Source: Betaproteobacteria bacterium (GTDB taxonomy: Bacteria > Pseudomonadota > Gammaproteobacteria > Burkholderiales > Casimicrobiaceae). Taken from it: a stretch of DNA of 64,000 bases. The stretch spans positions 1 to 64,000 of the forward strand of contig JADKEV010000039.1 of assembly GCA_016717855.1 (NCBI GenBank), written 5' to 3'. The notes under the pieces were generated by a model. It was given only the letters and a program-made list of their open reading frames with translations, had not been told where the DNA came from and did not search any database. This document shows, piece by piece, positions 8,788-16,231 of this stretch. A program made the translations under genes and the position numbers. Numbering within the stretch: the first letter of the stretch is position 1; each line of letters begins with the position of its first letter.

Positions 8788-9372
8788 TCAGCCGCAGCAC
8801 GCGGCGCGTTGCGTGGCCTTCTTTGCCGCACCTTCCGCGGCTGCTGGCGCCGGGGTGCAGCAGGCACTGCCCGTATGCTGGCTGGCGCTGCCGGTTGCCG
8901 TGGCCGATGCACAGCACGCGCTCGCCTCCGGCGCAGCCTGGTTCGCATGGTTGCCGGGCGCGCAGCATGCCTTCGCCGCGTCCTGCTCCGTGTCCGCGCC
9001 GCCGAACAGCGGGATCGCGCCCAGCGTATGGAACGATTCCCAGGCGATGCCGGCCGGGTCCTTCACCCAGTACTTGTCGGACTTCGCGTAGCAGCAGTTC
9101 GCGCCCGTCTCGGCGACGACGCCGCGATCGGCCGCTTCGAGCTGTCCGTGCAGCGCCGCGAGTTCTTCACCGCTGTCGACCTGGAAGCCGAGATGGTTCA
9201 CGCCGACGTCGGCGCCACGCTGCGAAATGGCGAAGTTGACGCGCGGATCCTCGAGCATCCACTTGGCGTAGTCGGGCTTCGTTACCGCAGGTTCGGCGCC
9301 GAACAGCGTCGAATAAAACCGGATGCTCCCCGCAAGATCGGGGACCGCGACGTGGACATGAAAGCGTTTCAT
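8788..9372 (-). CDS. arsI: ArsI/CadI-family VOC protein (C-As lyase-like) with Cys-rich tail
   Basis: This 194-residue protein starts MKRFHVHVAVPDL. Residues 1-130 form a vicinal-oxygen-chelate fold with likely metal ligands in HVHVAV, NHLGFQV and WESFH. It has the vicinal cysteine pair of ArsI (GANCCYAKSDKYWV). Family members include Fe(II) C-As lyases that demethylate methylarsenite, and proteins annotated as cadmium-induced CadI. The remaining 60 residues are an Ala-rich tail with four further CC pairs, probably a metal or arsenic-binding appendage. The ATG overlaps the arsR stop by one base, with a good AAGGAG site inside arsR, so expression is translationally coupled. Function as C-As lyase rather than metal-binding protein is inferred. 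Confidence 0.85.
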   Translation of the reverse strand: MKRFHVHVAVPDLAGSIRFYSTLFGAEPAVTKPDYAKWMLEDPRVNFAISQRGADVGVNHLGFQVDSGEELAALHGQLEAADRGVVAETGANCCYAKSDKYWVKDPAGIAWESFHTLGAIPLFGGADTEQDAAKACCAPGNHANQAAPEASACCASATATGSASQHTGSACCTPAPAAAEGAAKKATQRAACCG

Positions 9373-9773
9373 CAAACTCTCCTTCGTGAGGTCGCCGCGG
9401 GCGCGCCCGCGGACGCACGGCGACGGGGTTGGGCGGACGGCGCGCGGGACTTCGCGGCGGCCGGCACGCACTCGATAGTGCAGGCGCCGCCGGCACGGCA
9501 GCAGTTTTCGGTCAGGTAGCCGACCAGGGCATTGATTGCGTCGAAATCGGCGCGATAAACAATGAAGCGTCCCCGGGGTTCCGCCCCGACGAGGCCGGCG
9601 TGCGCAAGCTCCTTCAGATGGAACGACAGGGTCGGCGCCGCGATACCCAGCCGATCGGCAATGCCGCCCGCCGGCATACCGGGCGGTCCCGCCTCTACCA
9701 GCAACCGGAAGACCGCCAGGCGCGTGTCCTGCGCCAAGGCCGCAAGCGCCACCACTGCATTTTTCGTTTCCAT
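9372..9773 (-). CDS. arsR: ArsR-family arsenic-responsive repressor
   Basis: This 133-residue ArsR/SmtB winged-helix protein starts METKNAVVAL. The recognition region is IAAPTLSFHLKELAHAGLV. The metalloid site C91-C92-x5-C98 (NCCRAGGAC) matches the spacing of the C-terminal As(III) site described for Acidithiobacillus ferrooxidans ArsR, and not the helix-3 CVC site of E. coli ArsR. A basic, Ala-rich tail follows. The start was chosen from the domain boundary and from a strong promoter immediately upstream. It is predicted to repress itself and arsI until arsenite or methylarsenite binds. Confidence 0.92.
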   Translation of the reverse strand: METKNAVVALAALAQDTRLAVFRLLVEAGPPGMPAGGIADRLGIAAPTLSFHLKELAHAGLVGAEPRGRFIVYRADFDAINALVGYLTENCCRAGGACTIECVPAAAKSRAPSAQPRRRASAGAPAATSRRRV

Positions 9774-9780
9774 GTTTCGA

Positions 9781-9809
9781 ATAATATAAAAATGAGGTGC
9801 GGCTGTCAA
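9781..9809 (-). promoter_or_regulatory. Strong sigma-70 promoter of arsR-arsI, apparently leaderless
   Basis: On the minus strand TTGACA (9809-9804), a 17-bp spacer and TATTAT (9786-9781) form a near-consensus promoter. Only seven bases separate the -10 from the arsR ATG at 9773, so transcription should start at or next to the initiation codon. The AT-rich spacer and TTCGAA just after the -10 are the likely ArsR operator region. No Shine-Dalgarno is possible ahead of this ATG if the promoter is used. Confidence 0.75.
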
Positions 9810-9989
9810 TCCCCCGGCAGGCGTGCGGTGCATTGGCGCTTCCGTGCTGCTTGCCGGCATCCGCGGCCCTAGCGGGCAGATCGCGTAGCAACGACGCCAA
9901 GCTTGCCCTCGTTGTGACATCGATCAAGAACGGAGCCGCGCGCGGGTGGTAGCATCGATGCGCATCGCTTGCAGTCTTTCCTTTCTCAC

Positions 9990-11231
9990 ATGCCCTCCAT
10001 CGATTCCGTCTGGATCAACATGGCCGTCGCGCTCGGCATCGGCCTGCTGGTCGGCGCCGAGCGGGAGCGGCGCAAGCGCGAGGGGCCGAAGCGGGAACCG
10101 GCGGGCGTGCGCACGTTCGCCGTCGCCTCGCTGCTGGGGGCGGTCGGCATGGCGCTGGGCGGGGTGCTGGTCACTGCCGCATTGGCGCTGGGTGTGGCGA
10201 TCCTGCTGGGCGTCGCGTACTGGCGCAACGCCGACGAGGATCCGGGGCTGACGACCGAGACCGCGGTGTTGCTCACGCTGGTCCTGGGTGCGCTCGCCAT
10301 GCGTGAACCCGCGCCTGCCGCGGGACTGGCCGTTGCCCTTGCCATTCTGCTCGCCTCGCGCACGCACCTGCACCGCTTTGTCCGCAGCGTGCTGTCCGAG
10401 CGCGAGATGAACGACTTTCTGATCCTTGCCGCCGCGACGCTGGTGGTGCTGCCGCTGGTGCCGAATCGCTACGTCGGTCCCTTTGGCGCGATCAATCCGC
10501 ACGTCATCTGGCTGATCGTGGTCCTGGTCATGGCGATCGGCGCCGCGGGTCACGTCGCGCTGCGGTCGCTCGGCGCGCGCGTCGGCCTGCCGGTCGCGGG
10601 ATTCGTGGGCGGTTTCGTCTCCAGCACGGCGACGGTCGCCGCGATGGGTGAACGTTGTGCCCGCACGCCTTCGCTGTTGCGCCCGGCCATCGCCGGCGCC
10701 GTCATGTCGTCGGTGGCGACCGTGGTCCTCATGACGATCATCCTCGTGGCGATGAGCCCGTCCACGCTGGTCGCGATGGCCCTGCCGCTCGCCTGCTCGG
10801 GGGCCGCCGCGCTCGCCTACGGCGCGCTATTCATGGTCAGGTCGCTGCGCGAAAGGGACCTGCCCCCCTCCGACGAGAGTGGGGCGTTCAGCATCAAGGC
10901 CGCTGTCGCGTTCGCGGCGACGCTGGCGGTAGTGCTGGTCGGCGTCGCCGCACTGAAGTCCTGGTACGGCGATGCCGGCTTGATCGCGGCGGCCGGAATC
11001 GCCGGGTTTGCCGATGCGCACGCGGCCTTGGTCTCGACCGTTTCGCTCGTGGCTTCGGGAAAACTGGAAGCGGCCGCGGCGGTGATTCCGATCCTCACGG
11101 CGCTGTCCACCAATACGGTGTCCAAGCTGGTCGTCGCGCTGGTGACCGGCGGCCCTCGCTACGCGCTGGAACTGGCGCCTGGCCTGCTGTCGCTGGCGGG
11201 CGGGGCATGGCTGGGGTGGCTGCTGCAATAG
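9990..11231 (+). CDS. MgtC/SapB-DUF4010 family integral membrane protein
   Basis: This roughly 413-residue membrane protein has an N-terminal MgtC/SapB-like segment (GIGLLVGAERERRKREGP; AGVRTFAVASLLG). It is followed by a long hydrophobic DUF4010 part with about ten predicted helices. Polar motifs within the membrane include GGFVSSTATVAAMGERC and LSTNTVSKLVVAL. ATG 9990 is preferred over the in-frame TTG at 9969 because the added residues are not family-like. No transport substrate is established for DUF4010 proteins. Neighbours are arsR-arsI (divergent) and an outer-membrane-like gene, so context does not define a role. Confidence 0.85.
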   Translation: MPSIDSVWINMAVALGIGLLVGAERERRKREGPKREPAGVRTFAVASLLGAVGMALGGVLVTAALALGVAILLGVAYWRNADEDPGLTTETAVLLTLVLGALAMREPAPAAGLAVALAILLASRTHLHRFVRSVLSEREMNDFLILAAATLVVLPLVPNRYVGPFGAINPHVIWLIVVLVMAIGAAGHVALRSLGARVGLPVAGFVGGFVSSTATVAAMGERCARTPSLLRPAIAGAVMSSVATVVLMTIILVAMSPSTLVAMALPLACSGAAALAYGALFMVRSLRERDLPPSDESGAFSIKAAVAFAATLAVVLVGVAALKSWYGDAGLIAAAGIAGFADAHAALVSTVSLVASGKLEAAAAVIPILTALSTNTVSKLVVALVTGGPRYALELAPGLLSLAGGAWLGWLLQ

Positions 11232-11301
11232 CAGGTAGTATTGCGGCCGGACAAGGAAATCAACGCCACGCGCGATGAGCCGGTTCCGGGAGAGAAGTCA
11301 C

Positions 11302-12165
11302 ATGCGTGCAAGTTTGCTGGTGCTGGCGGCTGGCTGGCTGTTGGTGGCGTGCGTGGCGCACGCCGCGCATCCGCTGGTCACCGAAGATGCGGGCACCCAG
11401 GGCGCCGGCAACGCCGAATTGGAGAGCGGCTTCTCCTGGACGCGCGATGGCGACTACCGCTCCTTCGTGTTCCAGCCGCAGCTATCGTGGGGGTTGTTCC
11501 CGGCACTGGATCTGATCGTGGCGCCGTCGTGGCTGCGCAACCACACGACTGAGGAAGGAACCGCGCGTGGCCGTGGCGACACGCTGCTGGACGCGAAGTG
11601 GCGCTTCCACGAGGACGGACCGCTGTCGCTGGCGCTGCGCGCGGGCTTCTTGTTCCCCACAGGCGCCAACAGCCCCGGCCTCTCTAACGGCAAGCCCTCG
11701 TCGCATGCGCTGCTGGCGGCCAGCTTCGATGCCGCACCCCTCGCCGTGCACGGGAATCTCGGCTACACGCGCGGCCCATCGCTGCCCGGTCTGCGCAGGG
11801 ATCTTTACCATGTCTCGGCGGCGGCGGTCTTCACGGCGAACGGGAATCTCGCATTCGCGGCGGATGTCGGATTCGACTCGAACCCCGACACCGCGCAGAA
11901 GTCCTGGCCTGGAACCCTGCTCCTCGGCGTCATCTATACGCTGCGGCCCGGACTCGACGTCGACGCCGGATACCAGATCCGGCTGAACGACGCCGCGCCG
12001 GCGCGGCAGTGGCTGGCCGGGATCACATACCGCTGGGCGCCGGGGACGAATCCGGATGCCGCGTCCGCGTTGCGCCGCCGCGCCGAGGTCCGTCGCGGTG
12101 CGCTTCGCGTCCGCGCATCGCCTAAACCAGAACGCCGCCGACTTCGCCGCCGTCATTTCTTGTGA
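11302..12165 (+). CDS. Putative outer-membrane beta-barrel (MetA-pathway transporter-like)
   Basis: This 287-residue protein starts at ATG 11302 after a GGGAGAGAAG ribosome-binding site and has a clear signal peptide (MRASLLVLAAGWLLVACVAHA). The mature part shows alternating beta-strand pattern with many aromatic and Gly residues (FVFQPQLSWGLFPALDLIVAP). It resembles the phenol-degradation MetA-pathway outer-membrane transporter family. The family-like part ends near LAGITYRWAPG. The final 45 residues are Arg-rich and lie partly over the 3' end of the convergent phoX gene. That tail may be an artefact of a lost stop. Substrate unknown. Confidence 0.7.
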   Translation: MRASLLVLAAGWLLVACVAHAAHPLVTEDAGTQGAGNAELESGFSWTRDGDYRSFVFQPQLSWGLFPALDLIVAPSWLRNHTTEEGTARGRGDTLLDAKWRFHEDGPLSLALRAGFLFPTGANSPGLSNGKPSSHALLAASFDAAPLAVHGNLGYTRGPSLPGLRRDLYHVSAAAVFTANGNLAFAADVGFDSNPDTAQKSWPGTLLLGVIYTLRPGLDVDAGYQIRLNDAAPARQWLAGITYRWAPGTNPDAASALRRRAEVRRGALRVRASPKPERRRLRRRHFL

Positions 12166-14326
12166 TGACGATGGTGGCAGAACGCGGGCGGTTGTTGCCA
12201 CCGTCCGGCCAGTGGCTGCCGAAGCCGGCCGGGTTCGCGAAGTTTGGCGCAGTTTCCTCGCCGGGGTGCTGGATGTTGACGAACAGCGCCTTGCCGTCGG
12301 GCGTCTCGGCCAGGCCGGTGATCTCGCACTCCTTCGGGCCGACGAGGAAGCGCCGCAGGTTGGTTTCGCCGGGTGGCGCGCCGACATACGTATCGACCGC
12401 CTTCGTCGCGGCGCCGTCGGTGTTGGTGATGGTCCGCTTTCCTCCGTCGCCGACCTTGCCCGGGATCGCGGCCAGCAGCATGCAGTTGGTCACGTCGGTA
12501 TACGCGCCATCATCGGTCTGGATCCACAGCAGGCCGCTGTTCGCGAACCATAATCCGTCGGGGCTGGAGAAGTCGTTGGCAGCGGTGAGATTGGACAGGT
12601 TGACATTGGCCGCATCCGCCGTGGAGCGTGCGCCGAACAGGAAGATATCCCATTTGAATCCGGTGGCCGCGACATCGCCGTTGTTCTCGGCCCAGCGGAT
12701 GATGTGCCCATTGGGATTGCCGCGCTGCGCGGTTCCCGCCGTGCCCTTCGGGTCGTTGTAGAAGCGCGGGTTGGCCGCATCGGTCGAGGCCAGCGTGCGC
12801 AACGTCGAATTGTTGTTCGTCAGGGTCATGTAGACCTCGCCGTTCCTGGGATTCACGGCGCCCCACTCCGGCCGGTCCATCTTGGTGGCGCCCGCCGCGT
12901 CGGCTGCCAGCCGCGTGTTGACCAGAACATCGGCCTGGTCGGCAAAGGCATAGGCGGCGTTGCCGGCGGTGATGTTGTTGCTGCCGAACTTGAGTTCTAT
13001 CCACGAACCGGTGCCGTCGGCGGCGAACTTCGCCACATAGAGCCTGCCGTCGTCGAGATACTTGTCGCCGGCAGCCAACCCTCGGGTGGCATCGGCCGGG
13101 TCCCACACGGCAGTCGAGACATACTTGTAGATGTACTCGTTGCGCGAATCGCAGCCCATGTAGTACACCAGCGGCTTGCCGGCGACAACCGGGCCGGGCC
13201 ACGCGCCTTCGTGCGCGAAGCGTCCCATGGCGGTCCGCTTTTTCGGCGTCGACGCCGGACTGAAGGGGTCGATCTCGACATTCCAGCCATAGGTGTTGGC
13301 CACGTTGCGGAAGTCGTCGCTGCCATCGGTCGAAGTCCCGACCTTCATCGCGTTCCAGCGCGAGAACGAGGTATCGGACGGATCCGCGGCCACGGCGGTC
13401 GCCCACAACTCACGTCCGTTGCCGGCAACGCCGTAGCGCGCGAACGAGGCCAGCTCCTTGGCGCTGCGATTCGGATTGTCGGTCGCCGCGACGCGGCGGA
13501 AGTACCCGGCCCAGTTTTCTTCGCAGGCGAGATACGTGCCCCAGGGCGTGTAGCCGTGAGCGCAGTTGTTGACCGTGCCGCGCGTCTTCGAGCCATCGGA
13601 CGAGTAACTGGTAATCATCAACGGCGTCTTCGCGGCCGGACCGGACATGGCCATTTCGGTGAACGTGGTGATGCGGCGATTGAACGAAGAGTCCCGCTTG
13701 TAGCTGAACGTCCCACCATTCTTGTTGACTTCGATGATGCTGACGCCGTGCGCGTTCAGTTCCTTGACGACTTCATCGTTCACGGTGCGCGCGCCGGCCA
13801 CGATGGTCGCGCCTGCGGCGTGCAGGTACGCCGGCGTGATCGCTTCGTGATTGATGGCCAGCAGGCCCCGGTCGCCGGCGGCGACATTGTATCGCCCATC
13901 GGTGCCCACGCCGAAGAAGTGCATCCCGTCATGATGGTCGCCGGCTCGCTGCGCGAACGCCGCGCCGTTCTCGGTGCCGTCATTCCGGTAATCCGCGATG
14001 CCGGCCGCCATGGGATCGCCCAGCCGAAACAGGACTGTCGCGGTGTAGCCGGCGGGAATGACTAGCGCGTCGGCCAGGCTCTTGCCCACTGCGTCGAAGC
14101 TGAGTTTCAGCACCTTGGTCGGAGACTCCGAGCTGCCGCTGCTGCTGTTGCAGGCGGCAAGGCCGGCGCCAAAGAACGCAGTCGAGGCAAGGCCGAACGA
14201 GCCCTTGAGCAATGAACGGCGGGTCAGACGCGCGTTGAGCACGCTGGCGAAGGACTCGTTTCCGGAGTTGTTGGTGTCGATGTCGTCGCTGTCGGTGTGC
14301 ATGGTGATGTCCGTTGGATTCGTCAT
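12122..14326 (-). CDS. phoX: PhoX-family (DUF839) alkaline phosphatase, Tat-exported
   Basis: This 734-residue protein begins with a long polar leader, then a twin-arginine signal (RLTRRSLLKGSFG, R36-R37) and a cysteine near position 58. The mature region is a DUF839/PhoX beta-propeller. Recognisable stretches are GDHHDGMHFFGVG, GLLAINHEA, ACEENWAGYF, and near the end GPKECEITGLAETPDGKALF with NIQHPGE. PhoX enzymes are Ca/Fe-dependent periplasmic phosphomonoesterases induced by phosphate starvation. A Pho box sits about 90 bp upstream on the same strand. The last 44 bases overlap the convergent outer-membrane gene. Fold assignment is firm; the enzyme activity is inferred. Confidence 0.88.
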   Translation of the reverse strand: MTNPTDITMHTDSDDIDTNNSGNESFASVLNARLTRRSLLKGSFGLASTAFFGAGLAACNSSSGSSESPTKVLKLSFDAVGKSLADALVIPAGYTATVLFRLGDPMAAGIADYRNDGTENGAAFAQRAGDHHDGMHFFGVGTDGRYNVAAGDRGLLAINHEAITPAYLHAAGATIVAGARTVNDEVVKELNAHGVSIIEVNKNGGTFSYKRDSSFNRRITTFTEMAMSGPAAKTPLMITSYSSDGSKTRGTVNNCAHGYTPWGTYLACEENWAGYFRRVAATDNPNRSAKELASFARYGVAGNGRELWATAVAADPSDTSFSRWNAMKVGTSTDGSDDFRNVANTYGWNVEIDPFSPASTPKKRTAMGRFAHEGAWPGPVVAGKPLVYYMGCDSRNEYIYKYVSTAVWDPADATRGLAAGDKYLDDGRLYVAKFAADGTGSWIELKFGSNNITAGNAAYAFADQADVLVNTRLAADAAGATKMDRPEWGAVNPRNGEVYMTLTNNNSTLRTLASTDAANPRFYNDPKGTAGTAQRGNPNGHIIRWAENNGDVAATGFKWDIFLFGARSTADAANVNLSNLTAANDFSSPDGLWFANSGLLWIQTDDGAYTDVTNCMLLAAIPGKVGDGGKRTITNTDGAATKAVDTYVGAPPGETNLRRFLVGPKECEITGLAETPDGKALFVNIQHPGEETAPNFANPAGFGSHWPDGGNNRPRSATIVITRNDGGEVGGVLV

Positions 14327-14413
14327 TTTTCGTGTGGATTGGGAGAGAGTGGTGAAGGAACGAAGGGATCGGGAACAGCGGGATCGAGACTAGTCAACGA
14401 TTGTTACGGCTTC

Positions 14414-14431
14414 GTGACGTGCCGATGACAG
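14414..14431 (-). promoter_or_regulatory. Predicted Pho box of phoX
   Basis: Read on the minus strand: CTGTCAT-cggc-ACGTCAC, two half-sites 11 bp apart, with a weaker third half-site (CCGTAAC) in phase at 14409-14403. It points at phoX, whose start is 88 bp downstream. It is back-to-back with the plus-strand box at 14461. Confidence 0.75.
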
Positions 14432-14460
14432 TCCCGCCGGTAGCGGGGGCCGTAACACAA

Positions 14461-14478
14461 TCGTCACAATGTTGTCAT
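14461..14478 (+). promoter_or_regulatory. Predicted Pho box facing the PPDK-fragment gene
   Basis: The plus strand reads TCGTCAC-aatg-TTGTCAT, two PhoB-type half-sites at 11-bp period, 64 bp ahead of the ATG at 14542. Together with the minus-strand box 30 bp to the left it forms a divergent Pho-controlled promoter region (14327-14541). Confidence 0.65.
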
Positions 14479-14541
14479 CAGGATCCGTCATGCTGGGCAG
14501 TCTTCCCGACTTCCGCGGAAGATCCTTCCACTGCGGACCTC

Positions 14542-15165
14542 ATGACCGAAAAGACACGCATCATCAAGACCCTCGGAGAGCCGGGGTTGTTGCTGCCGGT
14601 ATTGCTCAATGACGGCCTGGCCGCGAACGACAGGGCGAAGTACTACTTCACGCTGCTGCAGGCGGCCGCGACGCATGCCAGGCATCCCGAGGCGCAGGTC
14701 TCCAGCCTGCGCCGCGAGCGCCTGGCGAGCGGCGTCGATGACGAGACTTGCGACCAGGTCGTGGCTGCGAGCACGCTCGCGGCCACTGACCGGCCGGCGA
14801 TCCTGGTGCGCGACATGACCTCGACGGACGACATCGCCGGCACGGCAGCCGCTGCCGGCGTCCTGACGGCGGCCGGCGGGCGCACGTCGCGCGCGGCGGT
14901 CGTGGCGCGGTAGCTCGACAAAGTCTGCCTGGTTGGCTGCGACACCTTGTCCATCGACCTCGACGGCCGACGCTGCGCGATCGCCGGCGAGTGGTTCGCC
15001 GAAGGAGACGTGCTGACCCTCGATGGTCACGCAGGCGAAGTGCTTGCCGGCGCAGTCTCCGTGGAGATCGAAAGCCCTGTCGAATTGCTGGAGAGAGTCG
15101 CGCAGCATTCTGGCATGGCCGTGGCTGCGATCGCGGGCGTGTCGCCCGAGGCGTGCGCGGCGTGA
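14542..15165 (+). pseudogene. PPDK-type PEP-utilising mobile domain, interrupted by TAG and lacking the active His
   Basis: One frame runs from ATG 14542 to 15165, broken only by TAG at 14911-14913. The product resembles the helical linker and swivelling (phosphohistidine) domain of pyruvate phosphate dikinase. The section around the stop reads GGRTSRAAVVAR-stop-LDKVCLVGC, where PPDK has a GGMTSHAAVVAR-type sequence running on without a break. So the catalytic His is Arg here, and the stop sits where a Gln or Gly codon is expected (CAG to TAG would do it). No ATP-grasp or PEP-binding domains are present. It probably decayed from a standalone mobile-domain protein. A Pho box upstream suggests it once belonged to the Pho regulon. 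Confidence 0.65.
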
Positions 15166-15278
15166 TGCCGTGGATCTGCTTGCGGACCGTATCGCTCCAA
15201 GCGGCAAATCGGACGCCGCATTGCGGAGTCGTGCAAAGTCCCCATGCTCAAGCCCCGTTTGCAGCACCGCACAAATCG

Positions 15279-15306
15279 TTTATACTGTTTATACGGTAAC
15301 TACCGT
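15279..15306. promoter_or_regulatory. Operator-like repeats upstream of the RHH-like gene
   Basis: Two direct copies of TTTATAC (15279-15285 and 15288-15294, 9-bp period) run into a perfect palindrome ACGGTA-AC-TACCGT (15293-15306). The cluster ends 21 bp before the ATG at 15328. TATACT inside it could serve as a -10. The arrangement looks like an autoregulatory site for the adjacent putative DNA-binding protein; this is inference from position. Confidence 0.5.
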
Positions 15307-15327
15307 TTGATCACACTGGAGCGAAAA

Positions 15328-15789
15328 ATGGCCACAAGGAAGAAAGCAGTTGCGACGCCGGCAAAGCCGGTAGCTGCGCCGACGGCAAGGGCTGTCGCCA
15401 TCAAGCCAAACGTTCCTGCCCCGTCGCAGGCGCCGAAGGCATCCGTTGCCGCCCCCCCGTCCGCGCCCAAGGCGCCGCAGCCGGGTACTGAGTCCGGAAA
15501 GGCGAAGGACGCCAAGGACAAGAGAAAGAAGGAAAAGAGAGTGCATGACGGCGACAGCGGCGGAAAGAGGAAGAAGATGGTGCGCGACAGCTTCACGATG
15601 CCCACGGCGGACTATGCGCTGATCGGTGTACTGAAGTCGCGTACGCTGGCCGCGGGTACCGCGGTGAAGAAGAGCGAACTGCTCCGTGGCGGGTTGGTTG
15701 CCCTGGCCGCGATGTCGCCCGCGCAGTTGATCGACCTTATCTCGGCGATGCCGGCTGTCAAGACCGGCCGACCCGGAAAGAAGAAGTAG
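15328..15789 (+). CDS. Lys/Ala/Pro-rich protein with ribbon-helix-helix-like C-terminus
   Basis: This 153-residue protein falls into two parts. Residues 1-85 are low complexity, rich in Ala, Pro and Lys (ATPAKPVAAPTA; KDAKDKRKKEKR), resembling histone H1-like tails. Residues 86-150 are ordered: a strand (RDSFTMP), helix (DYALIGVLKSRTLAAG) and second helix (KKSELLRGGLVALAAM), the layout of a ribbon-helix-helix domain. A KTGRPGKKK tail could add DNA contacts. I infer a DNA-binding, perhaps nucleoid-associated, protein. No family name is claimed. The repeats upstream support autoregulation. Confidence 0.65.
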   Translation: MATRKKAVATPAKPVAAPTARAVAIKPNVPAPSQAPKASVAAPPSAPKAPQPGTESGKAKDAKDKRKKEKRVHDGDSGGKRKKMVRDSFTMPTADYALIGVLKSRTLAAGTAVKKSELLRGGLVALAAMSPAQLIDLISAMPAVKTGRPGKKK

Positions 15790-15862
15790 TCTTCGCCCAG
15801 GGGGCCCGGCACCCTGTCGTGCCCGGGGCAGTCGCCGATCCGGCGGCTGCCTGGCGGCATGA

Positions 15863-16075
15863 TCAGAACTCGAGTTCGATGCGCCGCTCCGTCAGCGGCT
15901 CGCGATCCTTGCGCGCCGCAGCCCGCGACTCCTCCGCCAACTCGAACCAGTCGCAGTCGGGAAGGGCCCGTTCCACCGCTTGCAGGTCGTCGAGATGCTC
16001 CGCATCCGAGTCCCTGGGCGCGGTTTGCAGGTGCGACTGGGCTTCGAGCAGGAACTTCAGAACTTCAATTTGCAT
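15863..16075 (-). CDS. Small 70-residue protein with an upstream Pho box, function unknown
   Basis: The start MQIEVLKFLLEAQ at 16075 has a good AGGAG site (16088-16083 region). An upstream in-frame start at 16141 would fall inside the Pho box. The product is acidic and probably all-helical, with two parts: MQIEVLKFLLEAQSHL and DDLQAVERALPDCDWFELAEE. There are no membrane segments, and a single Cys. I do not recognise a family. Its placement between Pho-regulated genes and a PhoB box 49 bp ahead suggest a small phosphate-starvation protein. Confidence 0.6.
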   Translation of the reverse strand: MQIEVLKFLLEAQSHLQTAPRDSDAEHLDDLQAVERALPDCDWFELAEESRAAARKDREPLTERRIELEF

Positions 16076-16123
16076 CGCAGTCTCCTTGTCTTGTGGTCTG
16101 TACACGGACATTGCCCGTGCAAT

Positions 16124-16141
16124 TTGACGATTTGATGACAA
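16124..16141 (-). promoter_or_regulatory. Predicted Pho box of the 70-residue gene
   Basis: The minus strand reads TTGTCAT-caaa-TCGTCAA, half-sites 11 bp apart. It lies 38 bp from the oppositely oriented plcP box, so the two genes would be divergently controlled by PhoB. Confidence 0.6.
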
Positions 16142-16179
16142 AGAGCCCGCATTCCGGGGGTTGGGGGCGATTCATCGAA

Positions 16180-16208
16180 CTGTCATCGTTCTGACACACG
16201 ACTGACCC
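16180..16208 (+). promoter_or_regulatory. Triple Pho box of plcP-agt
   Basis: Three half-sites in exact 11-bp phase: CTGTCAT (16180), CTGACAC (16191), CTGACCC (16202). A -10-like TACAGT at 16219-16224 follows 10 bp later, the standard PhoB-promoter geometry. The ATG of plcP at 16232 is only seven bases after that -10, so the mRNA may be leaderless. Confidence 0.75.
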
Positions 16209-16231
16209 GGCGCACGACTACAGTGACGCCC

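Noticed and set aside
8474..8968. Minus-strand open frames in the phoU upstream region
   Set aside because: They overlap the Pho box and the 3' end of arsI, with low-complexity Arg/Pro content and no start signals.
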